NCBI GenBank assembly: GCA_043736155.1
Contig: JAYTDA010000313.1
Location: forward strand, 1-64,000
DNA from: JANNRR01 sp043736155
GTDB lineage: Bacteria; Pseudomonadota; Alphaproteobacteria; Rhodobacterales; Rhodobacteraceae
Length of the DNA stretch: 64,000 bases
Reading direction: 5' to 3'
Shown: in pieces, positions 31,716 through 41,318 of the stretch
Position numbering within the stretch: the first letter of the stretch is position 1
Layout of the letters: each line of letters opens with the position of its first letter
Translations under genes and position numbers: made by a program
The notes under the pieces: generated by a model
What the model saw: only the letters and a program-made list of their open reading frames with translations
What the model was told of the DNA's origin: nothing
Databases searched by the model: none

Positions 31716-33272
31716 CTATTCCAGTTCGATGGTGCCCGGCGGTTTGCTGGTGCAATCATAGAACACCCGGTTGATCCCCGGTACTTCCTGGATGATCCGG
31801 GTGGCGGTTTCACCAAGGAAGTCGTGGGTGAACGGGTAGTAGTCGGCGGTCATGCCATCCACGCTCGTCACCGCACGCAGGGCCAGCGCATAATCATAGG
31901 TGCGATGGTCGCCCATCACCCCCACGGTACGCATCGGCAGGATCGCGGCAAAGGCTTGCCAGATTTCGTCATACAGCCGGTGTTTGCGGATCTGGTCGAT
32001 ATAGACCGCATCGGCGCGGCGCAGGATCGCCAGCTTTTCCGGGGTAATCTCTCCGGGGCAGCGGATCGCCAGACCGGGGCCGGGGAACGGGTGGCGCGCG
32101 ATGAAATCGGGCGGCAGACCCAGTTCGCGGCCCAAGGCGCGGACCTCGTCCTTGAACAGCTCGCGCAAGGGTTCCACCAGCGTCAGCCCCATCTTTTCCG
32201 GCAGGCCGCCGACATTATGGTGCGACTTGATGGTGACAGAGGGGCCGCCGCTGAACGACACGCTTTCGATCACATCGGGATAGAGCGTACCCTGGGCCAG
32301 GAACTTGGCACCGCCAACCGCATGGGCATGGGTCTGAAATACATCGATGAACAGCCGCCCGATGGTCTTGCGTTTGACCTCGGGGTCAGAGATCCCGGTC
32401 AGTTCGCCCAGAAACAGCGCGGATTCGTCGGCATGAATCAGCGGGATGTTGTAATGGTCGCGGAACATGGTGACGACCTGTTCCGCTTCGCCTTGCCGCA
32501 GCAACCCGTGGTCGACAAAGACGCAAGTCAGCCGGTCGCCGATCGCCTGGTGGATCAGTACGGCGGCCACCGACGAGTCCACACCGCCCGACAGACCGCA
32601 GATCACGCGACCGTCGCCAACCTGCGCCCGGATTTTGGCAATCGCCTCCTCGCGGAAGGCTCCCATGGTCCAGTCGCCCGTGAACCCCGCCAGCCGCACG
32701 AAATTGGCGTAAAGCGTGGCGCCTTTCGGGGTGTGATGCACCTCTGGGTGGAACTGCACCGCGTAGAATTGGCGAGCGGGATCAGCTGTGATGGCATAGG
32801 GCGCATTGGGAGAGGTGCCGTAGACCTGAAATCCGGGCGCGATTTCAGATACATGGTCGCCGTGGCTCATCCAGACCTGTTCGGGGCCAAGGTCAAACCA
32901 GCCATCGAGCAGTGGCAGGCGCGTGGATTCAGGGGTAACAAAGGCGCGGCCAAACTCGGCGGTGCCATGGCCGCCTTCGACGCGGCCACCCAACAGGTGC
33001 ATCATCACCTGTTGGCCGTAGCAGATGCCCAGGATCGGGATACCCAGTTCAAACACCGCAGCGGGTGGCATCGGCGCACCGTCAGCATAGACCGACGCCG
33101 GGCCACCCGACAGGATCACCGCTTTGGGGGAAAAGGCGCGCAAAAACGCCGCATCCACCTTGTTGAACGGATGGATTTCACAATAAACCTTCAGCTCGCG
33201 CAGGCGGCGCGCGATCAGCTGCGTTACCTGGCTGCCGAAGTCGATGATGAGAAGGCGGTCATGCTGGGTCAT
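31716..33272 (-). CDS. guaA: GMP synthase (glutamine-hydrolysing)
   Basis: 518 residues, the family length, from ATG 33272; an upstream in-frame extension is not GuaA-like. The N-terminal glutamine amidotransferase has Cys84 in LGICYGQQVMMH and the His/Glu pair in VQFHPEV. The ATP-pyrophosphatase domain carries GLSGGVDSSVAAVL, and the dimerisation domain ends IEVPGINRVFYDCTSKPPGTIELE-like residues. It converts XMP, glutamine and ATP to GMP in the cytosol. Converges with the PhnB-like gene. Confidence 0.97.
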   Translation of the reverse strand: MTQHDRLLIIDFGSQVTQLIARRLRELKVYCEIHPFNKVDAAFLRAFSPKAVILSGGPASVYADGAPMPPAAVFELGIPILGICYGQQVMMHLLGGRVEGGHGTAEFGRAFVTPESTRLPLLDGWFDLGPEQVWMSHGDHVSEIAPGFQVYGTSPNAPYAITADPARQFYAVQFHPEVHHTPKGATLYANFVRLAGFTGDWTMGAFREEAIAKIRAQVGDGRVICGLSGGVDSSVAAVLIHQAIGDRLTCVFVDHGLLRQGEAEQVVTMFRDHYNIPLIHADESALFLGELTGISDPEVKRKTIGRLFIDVFQTHAHAVGGAKFLAQGTLYPDVIESVSFSGGPSVTIKSHHNVGGLPEKMGLTLVEPLRELFKDEVRALGRELGLPPDFIARHPFPGPGLAIRCPGEITPEKLAILRRADAVYIDQIRKHRLYDEIWQAFAAILPMRTVGVMGDHRTYDYALALRAVTSVDGMTADYYPFTHDFLGETATRIIQEVPGINRVFYDCTSKPPGTIELE

Positions 33273-33360
33273 GTCGCCCGATAGCCAAGGCGCGGGCGAT
33301 TGGCAAGGGTATGGCATGTCATGTTGGCAAGCAATGCGCCTTCGCGGCAATCCGGTGCAG

Positions 33361-33392
33361 CCAAAAGCGACGTTGATCCTTGTCGTTTTTGG
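33361..33392. promoter_or_regulatory. Inverted repeat between guaA and the MttB-family gene
   Basis: CCAAAAGCGAC and GTCGTTTTTGG pair at 10 of 11 positions around a 10-base loop. It lies in the divergent gap, 78 bp before the methyltransferase start, so an operator is likely; the TTTTT could also let it act as a weak hairpin terminator. Confidence 0.5.
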
Positions 33393-33469
33393 TGCCCAAG
33401 CGCCGCATTTGAGGGGCGATGATCGCACGGATCAGAGCATAAGGCAGCAAACGGGTACGGAGGCGAGAG

Positions 33470-35014
33470 ATGAGCGATCAGGTTTCGGGGCGGCGGGCGC
33501 GCAGTGGCGGCGGGGCAACCCGGCGGGCGGAGCGCTCTGCCGTCAGCTTTGAGTCCGCGCGGTTCATCGAACGCAACATCCCGAACTTTGAGGTGCTGAA
33601 CGAAGAGGCACTGGCGATCATCGAATGGAATGCCGATACCGTGCTGGAGGAGATCGGGGTGAATTTCCCCGAGAATCCCGGCGCTTTGGCTTTGTGGAAA
33701 GCCGCCGGTGCCGATGTGCAGGGCGACCGGGTGCGGATACCGCGCGGCTTGGCGCGGGCCCTGTGCAAAACCGCACCGGGGCGGATCGTGCAACATGCGC
33801 GCAACCCGGAACGCAACGTGGAAATCGGCGGCCGGTCGCTGGTGCTGGCCCCGGTGTACGGCCCGCCCTTTGTCCGCGATGCCGCCGGTGGCCGCCGCTA
33901 TGCCACCATCGCCGATTTCCAGAATTTCGTGAAACTGGGCTATATGTCGAAGTGGCTGCACCATTCCGGCGGCACCGTCTGTGAACCGACCGATGTGCCG
34001 GTGAACAAGCGGCATCTGGATATGTTGCTGGCCCATATGGTGCTGAGCGACAAGCCCTATATGGGGTCGGTCACCGAGCCTTCGCGGGCCGCGGACTCGG
34101 TGGAAATGAGCAAGATCCTGTTTGGCAGTGATTTTGTCGACCGGAATGTGGTGATGACCAGCCTGATCAACATCAACTCGCCGTTGACGTTTGACAGTGT
34201 GATGATGGGCGCGCTGGAGATCTATGCCCGCGCCGGGCAGGCCTGCGTGATTTCGCCCTTTATCGTCGGCGGCGCCATGGCACCGGTATCGGTCGCAGGC
34301 ACCCTGACCCAGGTGCTGGCCGAGGTACTGGCCGGGGTCGCCTATAGCCAGTTGCTGCGCAAAGGCGCGCCGGTGGTGTTTGGCGCGTTTGTGGCCTCGA
34401 TCGACATGAATTCAGGTGCCCCGACCTTTGGCACCCCGGAAGCGTCATTGGTGACCTATGGCGCCGGCCAACTGGCGCGGCGGATGGGGCTGCCTTATCG
34501 GTCGGGCGGGTCGTTCTGCGGATCGAAACTGCCGGATGCCCAGGCGGCCTATGAAACCGCCAACAGCCTGAACATGGCGCTGCTGGCCGGGGTGAATTTC
34601 ATGCTGCATGCCTGTGGCTGGCTGGAAGGCGGGCTGGTGTCGAGTTACGAAAAGTTCGTGATGGATGCCGATCAGCTGGGCATTCTGCACCATCTGGCGC
34701 GCGGCATCGACATGTCGGACAACGGTCTGGCGATGGACGCGATCCGCGAAGTGGGGCCGGGGTCGCACTATCTGGGCAGCGCCCATACCCAGGCCAATTT
34801 CAAAGAGGCGTTCTGGCGCAGCGACCTGCTGGATTACCGCCCGTTCGAGACCTGGGACGAAGACGGTGCCAAGGATACCGAAGCGCTGGCGTCAGCACGG
34901 GTGGCCAAACTGCTCGGCGATTATCAGCCCCCGACGCAGGATGTGGCAGTGACCGAGGCGCTGGAGGATTATGTGGCGCGCAAGAAAGCCGCGATGCCGG
35001 ATGCGTTCATCTGA
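33470..35014 (+). CDS. MttB-superfamily methyltransferase (non-pyrrolysine)
   Basis: 514 residues, start after GGAGGCGAGAG. The family pattern is seen in FEVLNEEALAIIEWNADTVLEEIGV near residue 40, VRIPRGLARALCKTAPG, PLTFDSVMMGALEIYARAGQ and SYEKFVMDADQLG with the IREVGPGSHYLGSAHTQANF segment near the end. The frame has no in-frame amber codon, so it is a member of the group that acts on quaternary amines such as glycine betaine rather than a pyrrolysine trimethylamine enzyme. These enzymes pass the methyl group to a corrinoid protein; none is encoded next to it. The stem-loop at 35036-35056 follows the stop. Confidence 0.9.
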   Translation: MSDQVSGRRARSGGGATRRAERSAVSFESARFIERNIPNFEVLNEEALAIIEWNADTVLEEIGVNFPENPGALALWKAAGADVQGDRVRIPRGLARALCKTAPGRIVQHARNPERNVEIGGRSLVLAPVYGPPFVRDAAGGRRYATIADFQNFVKLGYMSKWLHHSGGTVCEPTDVPVNKRHLDMLLAHMVLSDKPYMGSVTEPSRAADSVEMSKILFGSDFVDRNVVMTSLININSPLTFDSVMMGALEIYARAGQACVISPFIVGGAMAPVSVAGTLTQVLAEVLAGVAYSQLLRKGAPVVFGAFVASIDMNSGAPTFGTPEASLVTYGAGQLARRMGLPYRSGGSFCGSKLPDAQAAYETANSLNMALLAGVNFMLHACGWLEGGLVSSYEKFVMDADQLGILHHLARGIDMSDNGLAMDAIREVGPGSHYLGSAHTQANFKEAFWRSDLLDYRPFETWDEDGAKDTEALASARVAKLLGDYQPPTQDVAVTEALEDYVARKKAAMPDAFI

Positions 35015-35035
35015 AGCGGTCCGGTGAAAGGACAA

Positions 35036-35056
35036 GATCGGGTCCGGTTCCCGATC
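35036..35056 (+). terminator. Stem-loop after the MttB-family gene
   Basis: GATCGGG-TCCGGTT-CCCGATC is a perfect 7-bp stem 22 bp after the stop codon. The following CTTGC is not a T tract, so termination may need Rho. Confidence 0.5.
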
Positions 35057-35278
35057 CTTGCGCAGCAGCCCACCGGGACTGCGCAATAGGGGTGAACCGG
35101 CCGGCCGCCCTTGTGTCACCGGTCATAGGTTGCCCAAGCCAGTGATCGGTTATTGACTGGATTTGCCAACTGCAACATCCTAGGCTGATAATGGATCACC
35201 TTGTGACCTGAGTCGCGGCAGTTCCGTTGCTCCATGGTTTGATATGCATTCCGCGCCAATATGTAGGGAGTTCACGAT

Positions 35279-38200
35279 ATGCCTGCCGTGTCCATGACTT
35301 TGCCGCAGATCATCAGCCAGTTGCAAACATCGTGGGGCGGTGCCTTCGAAGGCAGACCGCGCTTTTGGTCGAGCCCGAGCATCAGTTACGCCATCCTGAA
35401 TCTTTCGCCCGCACCGGGATCGCTTGTCCCGGAACTGGTTGGCGGTGCGCCGATCACCCCCACTCAGGTTTCCTTTGCAGCAGAAGCCTTCGAGCTTTGG
35501 GATGACCTGATTGCAATCAGCATGACAGAAGTGGCGTCATCGTTTGCCAGCATTACCTTTGGATATTCATCAACGACAACCAACAATGCCACCTACGCGA
35601 CGCCACAGGTTACACCGTCCCTCTCTGGAAATGACATAATCATTTCCCAAGACATCTGGCTGAGCACAACCTCGGCCAGTCTTGCATCGGCCAATATGAG
35701 CTACGGTGGCTTTGGGTTTGAGACCTACCTTCATGAAATAGGCCATGCATTGGGGCTTTCGCACCCCGGGTCGTACAATGCTTCTGATATTCCAGCCCCG
35801 ACCTACGCTGCCAGTGCCGAATATATTCAGGATACCCGACAATATACGGTGATGTCGTATTTCAACGCGGAAAACTTCAATCCCGGCATTGACCGCTTTG
35901 GTGCCACCGGCAATTATACCAGCGCTTCCGCGCCGCTGCTGCATGACATCGCGGCCATTCAGGCGTTGTACGGGGCAGACCTCACCACCCGCGCCACGGA
36001 TACAATCTATGGGTTCAACTCAACCGCCGGTCGCGGTGCATTCGACTTTACCCTGAATGTCGATCCGGTGATCGCGATCTGGGACGGCGGCGGAATCGAT
36101 ACACTTGACTGCTCGGGTTACGCGACCAATCAGTTTCTGTCACTCATTGCGGGCCAGTTTTCCAGTGTTGGCGCCTTGACTGACAATGTGGTGATTGCCT
36201 TCAACGTCGTATTCGAGAATGCAACCGGCGGCAGTGGCAACGACACGTTTCAGGGCAATGCCATCGGCAACATCCTGAACGGCGGTGCCGGGTCCGACAC
36301 GTTCAGTTCTGGCGACGGCAATGACACTGTCATCGGCGGCATCGGCGATGATTTCGCCTATGGCGGTCTTGGCGATGATGTGCTGATTGGCGGCGATGGG
36401 GCCGATTTGATGTATGGCGGTGCCGGGTTCGACACTGTGGCATATATTGCATCCGTTGGCGAGATTGTCACGCTGACGTCAACCGGTCTGCCAAACCTTG
36501 GTTTGTGGACGGTGACGGGTCCGTCGCAGGCATCCGGTGATTCACTTGCAACAATAGAGGCTTTTGAATTCGGCAGTGGCAACGACCACATCACCATAGC
36601 GAAAACTCCCGGTACCCGGCTGGTGACCATCAACGGTGCAGCTGGCAACGATACGATCATCGGCAGCGGTGGCCCGGAAAAGCTGGTTGGCGGTTTCGGC
36701 ACGGATTCAATTCAACCACTGCGCGGGGTGTTCACTGTTTTCGGCGGATTCTTCAATCTGTTCTCGGGCCTGTGGATCGAGGCGGTTGCCGACCATGACG
36801 AATTGATTATCGACCGTCGCACTGATCTGGTTGGTTATTCGTTCTTGCTGACCAATGTGTCGGCGGTTGGGTCGTGGATCGGGTCTGACGGTTCGACCGC
36901 GCGGGGCATTGCGCGGCTCGATTTCAACGGTTCGGCCTTTGGCGATCAGATCGTTGGCGGCCTGTGGAATGATATCCTTGACGGCAACAGCGGCAACGAC
37001 ACGCTGACCGGACGGGATGGCAACGACGTCATGCTTGGCGACGACGGCGATGACCTGCTTTCCGGCGGCATTGGCAATGATCGGATGACCGGCGGCAATG
37101 GCAACGATTCCCTGTATGCCGGCGATGGTGATGACTTTATGACCGGCGGACTTGGGGCCGACGTCATTTTCGCCGGCGCAGGCAACGACCAGGTGAGTAC
37201 CGGCGGTGGCGGCGATCTTCAGACCTTTGGCGAAGCCGGCAACGACTCGATCACTGGTTCGGCCGATGCCGATGTGATCTATGGCGGCGACGATCTTGAC
37301 CGCCTGATCGGGTTGGCTGGCAATGACACATTGTATGGCGGTCTTGGCAATGACGCGATCTATGGCGGTGACGGCGATGATTACATCGATCCCGGCACCG
37401 GCGTGGAAAAACTGGATGGCGGATTGGGCATCAATTTCCTGAACCTTGACCGCAGCGCGACATCGCTGGGTGTCAGCTTTTTTCTCAACGGCCCGGTCGG
37501 GTCGGATGGATCGAGTGCTGCCAATTTCGACCGCATGATCTATCGTGCCGGCAGTGGCAATGATACAATCGTGGGCTCAATCGGTGGGGATATCATCCAC
37601 GGCAACGCCGGCAATGATGTATTGAACGCAGGTGATGGCAACGACTCTGTGGTCGGCGGCATCGGCGATGACACCTTGCTGGGTGGCCTTGGCGTCGACG
37701 TGCTTTTTGGCGGCGACGGCAATGATCGGATCGATACCGGCGGCGGCGGCGACATGCAGAGCTTTGGCGAGGTTGGCAACGATACGATCAACGGCAGCGC
37801 CGATGCCGAAACATTCTATGGCGGAAACGATCATGACAGCCTGTTGGGCAGCGGCGGCAATGACACTTTGTACGGCGGTCTGGGCAATGATGCGATTCTG
37901 GGCGGTTTGGGTGACGATTTCATTGATCCCGGTACCGGTGTCGAAACCCTGAACGGTGGCATCGGCCTCAACTTCCTGACGATTGACCGCAGCGCAACCG
38001 CATTGGGGGTGAGTTTCTTTCTCAACGGCCCCGTGGGGTCGGACGGATCCAGTGCGGTCAATTTTGACCGCATGATCTACAAGGGCGGCAGTGGCAACGA
38101 TACACTTTCGGGATCGATCGGGAATGACAACATCGTCGGAAATGCCGGCAACGATATACTGACCGGCGATGATGGCAACGACAGTCTGTCCGGCGGTATT

Positions 38201-38731
38201 GGTGATGACACTCTGTTTGGTGGTCTTGGCATCGACACCATTCACGGTGACGACGGCCATGATCTGATCACCACCGGCGGGGGTGGCGATATGCTGACTT
38301 TTGGCGATGTCGGCAATGACACCCTTTCCGGCAGCGCCGATGCCGAGACATTCTACGGCGGCAACGACCTTGACAGCATCTTGGGCGGTGGTGGCAATGA
38401 CACGCTGTACGGTGGCGCTGGCAGTGACACTTTGGCTGGGGGAACCGGTAGCAACTTGCTGGACGGTGGCACGGAAAACGACGTGTTCGTGTTCTTGAAT
38501 CTGGCGTCGATCGATATCATCGTCGGCTTTGACGCGGATCCGCTGGGGGGGCAGGACCTGCTGGATGTCACGGCCTTTGGTTTCATATCGTTCACCAATA
38601 TGTTGAATTCCGGTGTGACCATTCTGGCGTCCGGGACAAGTACGATCATCGATTTTGGTGCCGGTGCCCCGGTCCTGTCGCTGTTTACGACCACGGTGGG
38701 GTCAATCACCGCTGCTGACTTCCTGTTCTAG
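35279..38731 (+). CDS. Serralysin-like M10 metalloprotease with RTX repeats
   Basis: 1150 residues, start after GTAGGGAG. No N-terminal signal peptide. The protease domain has the zinc motif HEIGHALGLSH (152-162; Glu153 catalytic) and the Met-turn with Met192 and Tyr194 in YTVMSYFN. From about residue 310 on, glycine/aspartate nonapeptide repeats (GGxGxDxLx pattern) bind Ca2+. A C-terminal end in DFLF is a type I secretion signal. Three long modules repeat every 179 residues (537 bp), each with a DRSATALGVSFFLNGPVGSD-like insert. Exported by a T1SS encoded elsewhere. RTX count is greater than in classical serralysins. Confidence 0.93.
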   Translation: MPAVSMTLPQIISQLQTSWGGAFEGRPRFWSSPSISYAILNLSPAPGSLVPELVGGAPITPTQVSFAAEAFELWDDLIAISMTEVASSFASITFGYSSTTTNNATYATPQVTPSLSGNDIIISQDIWLSTTSASLASANMSYGGFGFETYLHEIGHALGLSHPGSYNASDIPAPTYAASAEYIQDTRQYTVMSYFNAENFNPGIDRFGATGNYTSASAPLLHDIAAIQALYGADLTTRATDTIYGFNSTAGRGAFDFTLNVDPVIAIWDGGGIDTLDCSGYATNQFLSLIAGQFSSVGALTDNVVIAFNVVFENATGGSGNDTFQGNAIGNILNGGAGSDTFSSGDGNDTVIGGIGDDFAYGGLGDDVLIGGDGADLMYGGAGFDTVAYIASVGEIVTLTSTGLPNLGLWTVTGPSQASGDSLATIEAFEFGSGNDHITIAKTPGTRLVTINGAAGNDTIIGSGGPEKLVGGFGTDSIQPLRGVFTVFGGFFNLFSGLWIEAVADHDELIIDRRTDLVGYSFLLTNVSAVGSWIGSDGSTARGIARLDFNGSAFGDQIVGGLWNDILDGNSGNDTLTGRDGNDVMLGDDGDDLLSGGIGNDRMTGGNGNDSLYAGDGDDFMTGGLGADVIFAGAGNDQVSTGGGGDLQTFGEAGNDSITGSADADVIYGGDDLDRLIGLAGNDTLYGGLGNDAIYGGDGDDYIDPGTGVEKLDGGLGINFLNLDRSATSLGVSFFLNGPVGSDGSSAANFDRMIYRAGSGNDTIVGSIGGDIIHGNAGNDVLNAGDGNDSVVGGIGDDTLLGGLGVDVLFGGDGNDRIDTGGGGDMQSFGEVGNDTINGSADAETFYGGNDHDSLLGSGGNDTLYGGLGNDAILGGLGDDFIDPGTGVETLNGGIGLNFLTIDRSATALGVSFFLNGPVGSDGSSAVNFDRMIYKGGSGNDTLSGSIGNDNIVGNAGNDILTGDDGNDSLSGGIGDDTLFGGLGIDTIHGDDGHDLITTGGGGDMLTFGDVGNDTLSGSADAETFYGGNDLDSILGGGGNDTLYGGAGSDTLAGGTGSNLLDGGTENDVFVFLNLASIDIIVGFDADPLGGQDLLDVTAFGFISFTNMLNSGVTILASGTSTIIDFGAGAPVLSLFTTTVGSITAADFLF
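37199..38445 (+). repeat. 537-bp tandem modules in the RTX gene
   Basis: The motif for TGGGGD(L/M) begins at 37199, 37736 and 38273, a spacing of exactly 537 bp (179 codons). The first two modules are alike across their whole length, including the LDRSAT / LGVSFFLNGPVGSDGSS insert; the third stops early. This is a coding duplication and marks the gene as able to change length by recombination. Confidence 0.85.
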
Positions 38732-38773
38732 AATCTGTCCGACGTTGATGGAAACCCCGGACAGGCGGGTCAG

Positions 38774-39781
38774 TCAGCCTGCTTTGCCTTCGCGCGGGGC
38801 CGGGCGGATCGGGATTTCCTTGAGCAGGCCGCCAACCCCCATGCCGGCCACCATGTCATCGGTGACATCGACGCCGCAGACCAGCCGTTCCAGCACCCAA
38901 TCCGCACCGTTCAGCGCAGGAGAGCGGGCACAGCCCGGCAGGCCGATCACCGGGCGGGCCCCGAAGCTGCCGTAAAACAGCAGGTTGCCGGGATCAACCG
39001 GCATGCCGAAGCGGGTGACCGTCCCGCCGGCCTGGCGCAGGGCGGCTGGGGCGACATCATCGGCGTCCGACGTGGCGGCCCCGGTCAGGATCAGGATCAA
39101 CGCGGCGCTGCTGGTCGAGATCGCTTCGGCCAGGGCAGCCTGTTCATGCGGCACCCTGCGGGTTTCGGTCAGCGGTATGCCAAGCGCCTTCAGCCGGGTC
39201 GCCACGGACTCGCGGCCTTTGGCCGCCAGCTTGCCATTGTCGTCCGGCGACAGGGTCAGGATCAGCCCGGCACTGGGGGTGCGCACCGGCAGATGGCTCA
39301 GTCGGGCACGGGACGCCGCCTGTCCGGCCTGATCAAGCGCGTTGCCCGGGACGCCATAGGTGATGATCTTGACGGTGGCAGCCAGGGTGCCGGGTGCCAG
39401 CCGCGCCAGCGGCGGCAGGGTCGCCAAAGTGATCGAGGGGTGCGCCAGGTTGAGCCGATGCACCGCCCCGGGATCAAACGTCAGCAGCCCCGGAGCGGTT
39501 GCCACCAGATTGACCCGCCCGGTATGGGGGCGGGTCAGGCGCAGGCCGCTCTGGCCGGGGGTGACCAGTGCCGCAGCCAGCCGGGCGGCGGCATCATCTT
39601 CGCCGACATCCCCCGGTTCCAGCCGCGCCACCACCACCGGGTCGTGGCCGATTGCCTGCAACCGGGCAATGTCGGCGGCACCCAGCACCGTGCCCTTGGC
39701 CAGTTTGCCTTGGGGCGTCAGCACCGAATGGGCCAGTATGGTGCCGGTGGCAGCGGCGAGGCGGGTCGGGCCAAAGATCAT
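38774..39781 (-). CDS. Molybdopterin-binding (MoeA/MogA-fold) protein
   Basis: 335 residues. The central third follows the MoCF-biosynthesis/molybdopterin-binding fold: VRTPSAGLILTLSPDDNG, an SAALILILTGAATSDADDVAPAAL segment corresponding to the GGxSxxxxD-type loop, and GARPVIGLPGCARSPALNGADWVLERL, similar to the GNPV-type end of the fold. It is not a full MoeA. It overlaps XdhC by 4 bp, so the pair is translated together. Likely role: delivery or modification of the molybdenum cofactor for a xanthine-dehydrogenase/CO-dehydrogenase type enzyme. No hydroxylase subunit is in the window. Confidence 0.85.
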   Translation of the reverse strand: MIFGPTRLAAATGTILAHSVLTPQGKLAKGTVLGAADIARLQAIGHDPVVVARLEPGDVGEDDAAARLAAALVTPGQSGLRLTRPHTGRVNLVATAPGLLTFDPGAVHRLNLAHPSITLATLPPLARLAPGTLAATVKIITYGVPGNALDQAGQAASRARLSHLPVRTPSAGLILTLSPDDNGKLAAKGRESVATRLKALGIPLTETRRVPHEQAALAEAISTSSAALILILTGAATSDADDVAPAALRQAGGTVTRFGMPVDPGNLLFYGSFGARPVIGLPGCARSPALNGADWVLERLVCGVDVTDDMVAGMGVGGLLKEIPIRPAPREGKAG

Positions 39782-40761
39782 GCGCCGGTCCGCAGGGTCT
39801 GGGTGATCTGTGCCAGGATCGACAGGGCAATTTCGGCAGGCGACCGCGCCCCGATCGCCAGACCCACCGGGGCATGGATCCGGGCGATCTGCGCCTCGGT
39901 CACACCGGCATCGCGCAGCCGCGCCAGCCGCTTTTCATGGGTGCGTTTCGATCCGAGGCAGCCGAGGTAGAAGACGTTGGTGGCAAGGGTTGCCAGGATC
40001 GCCGGGTCATCCAGTTTGCTGTCATGGGTCAGGGTGACCACCGCAGTTCTGGCGTCGGGGGCCAGCGCCTGCAACGCCGCATCCGGCCAGTCATGCCGGA
40101 TGATCTGCCCCGGAAACCTTGCAGCGGCACCAAAAGCCTCACGCGGGTCGATCAGGGTACAGTCATAGCCGCAGGCCACCGCCATCGGCAGCAGCGCCTG
40201 GGCAATATGCACCGCCCCCACCACCAGCAGCCGCAGCGGCGGGTTGTGGATGGCGACAAACCGGCCATCGTCGACCCCTGACTGATCGGCGCGGAACCGG
40301 GCTGCCAAGGGTCCGGTCCGGGTCGCATCGCCGGTGACCAGACTGCGGCTGTAGCTGCCAAGATCAACGGAGTAGGCCAGCGGCTGCCGGTCGGCCCGGG
40401 CCTCGGTGATCCGGGTCAGCAGCGCCACCGGCACACCGCCACTGCCGACCGGTTCCACCAGAATGCGGATGGTGCCGCCACAGGCCAGACCGACGGCAAA
40501 GGCATTGTCATCGCTGACGCCGTAGCTCAGCAGCCTTGGTTGCCGGTCCGCCAGTGCCGCCAATGCCTCCTCAACCACTGCGCCTTCGACACAGCCACCC
40601 GAAACCGACCCCATCATCCGGCCATCCCCGGCAATCACCAGTTGGCTGCCAACCGGGCGTGGTGCCGACCCCCAGGTTTCGATCACCGTGGCCAGTGCAG
40701 CGCCTTTGCCCGCCAAGTGCCATTCCAACGCCAGTTCGGGCATGGTGTCATGCGGGTGCAT
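39778..40761 (-). CDS. xdhC: XdhC/CoxF-family molybdenum cofactor insertion protein
   Basis: 327 residues from ATG 40761, preceded by GGAGG; an extension to 40824 is in frame but unsupported. The N-terminal XdhC domain has ALATVIETWGSAPRPVGSQL and GSVSGGCVEGAVVEEAL, and the C-terminal NAD(P)-like fold has LLVVGAVHIAQALLPMA and ATNVFYLGCLGSKRTHEKRL. XdhC binds molybdopterin and promotes its sulfuration and insertion into xanthine dehydrogenase or related enzymes. Upstream of and overlapping the MoeA-like gene. Confidence 0.93.
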   Translation of the reverse strand: MHPHDTMPELALEWHLAGKGAALATVIETWGSAPRPVGSQLVIAGDGRMMGSVSGGCVEGAVVEEALAALADRQPRLLSYGVSDDNAFAVGLACGGTIRILVEPVGSGGVPVALLTRITEARADRQPLAYSVDLGSYSRSLVTGDATRTGPLAARFRADQSGVDDGRFVAIHNPPLRLLVVGAVHIAQALLPMAVACGYDCTLIDPREAFGAAARFPGQIIRHDWPDAALQALAPDARTAVVTLTHDSKLDDPAILATLATNVFYLGCLGSKRTHEKRLARLRDAGVTEAQIARIHAPVGLAIGARSPAEIALSILAQITQTLRTGA

Positions 40762-41197
40762 GTGGTTCCTCCGGTAAGTTCTGCTGGTCCGCCCCGCTTT
40801 GGCCATGGGATAACCCACAGTCATCCGCTCGGCAGATCGAGACCTGTCACAGGCAGTCTAGCTAGGGTCTGGTTGCGGCGAAAGCAATTGTCTTGTCAGG
40901 GCAGCAGCTCCTTGTGGTGCGCTGGGTCTGACCCTGATCCCGGTCGGCCGTCGCGGGTTGCCCCGGGCAAAGCAGGGTCAAGGCCCCCGGGATCGCCTGA
41001 TCAGTGGGCTACAGGGTCCAGCAGGGTGGTCCGGTGATCCGCGAAGACCCAACCGCCTGCATTCCGTTTCACGGCCCCCAAAGCGACATCATTTGCCAGT
41101 AAAAGCGAGGCCGCTAGCGTGTCCGACAAAATGCCTGCTCCGGACCTGATCCGGGGTGGTGACCGGTTTTGGCGCAAGACACACGCACACCAAGAAT

Positions 41198-41241
41198 CTG
41201 GAGTCTGTCTGGCGCTTCTATCAGCGCCAGACAGACTCCAG
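41198..41241. repeat. Perfect 19-bp inverted repeat, 6-base loop
   Basis: CTGGAGTCTGTCTGGCGCT and AGCGCCAGACAGACTCCAG are exact reverse complements around TCTATC. It would fold into a very stable hairpin in RNA of either strand; there is no T tract on either side. Confidence 0.9.
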
Positions 41242-41273
41242 GTCGGGCCGGCGCAGCGGCGGCGAAAGGTGGG

Positions 41274-41318
41274 CGCTTCCAATCGATTGCCGCGCACCGG
41301 GCGGTCGATCTGGAAGCG
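41274..41318. repeat. Second inverted repeat, CGCTTCCA / TGGAAGCG
   Basis: CGCTTCCA (41274-41281) and TGGAAGCG (41311-41318) are perfect 8-bp arms, with partial extension inward through ATCGA / TCGAT. It lies 33 bp after the 41198-41241 palindrome. Confidence 0.65.

Noticed and set aside
31824..33284. 486-aa plus-strand frame within guaA.
   Set aside because: Antisense shadow; GuaA has all catalytic residues on the opposite strand.
33470..35014. Possibility that this is a pyrrolysine-containing trimethylamine methyltransferase.
   Set aside because: The frame has no internal amber codon and no pyl genes are nearby, so it belongs to the non-pyrrolysine MttB group.
36200..38460. Regular repeats that might be read as a CRISPR array.
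   Set aside because: The repeats are coding RTX nonapeptides with a 537-bp super-period; no 28-37 bp repeat/spacer alternation and no cas genes.
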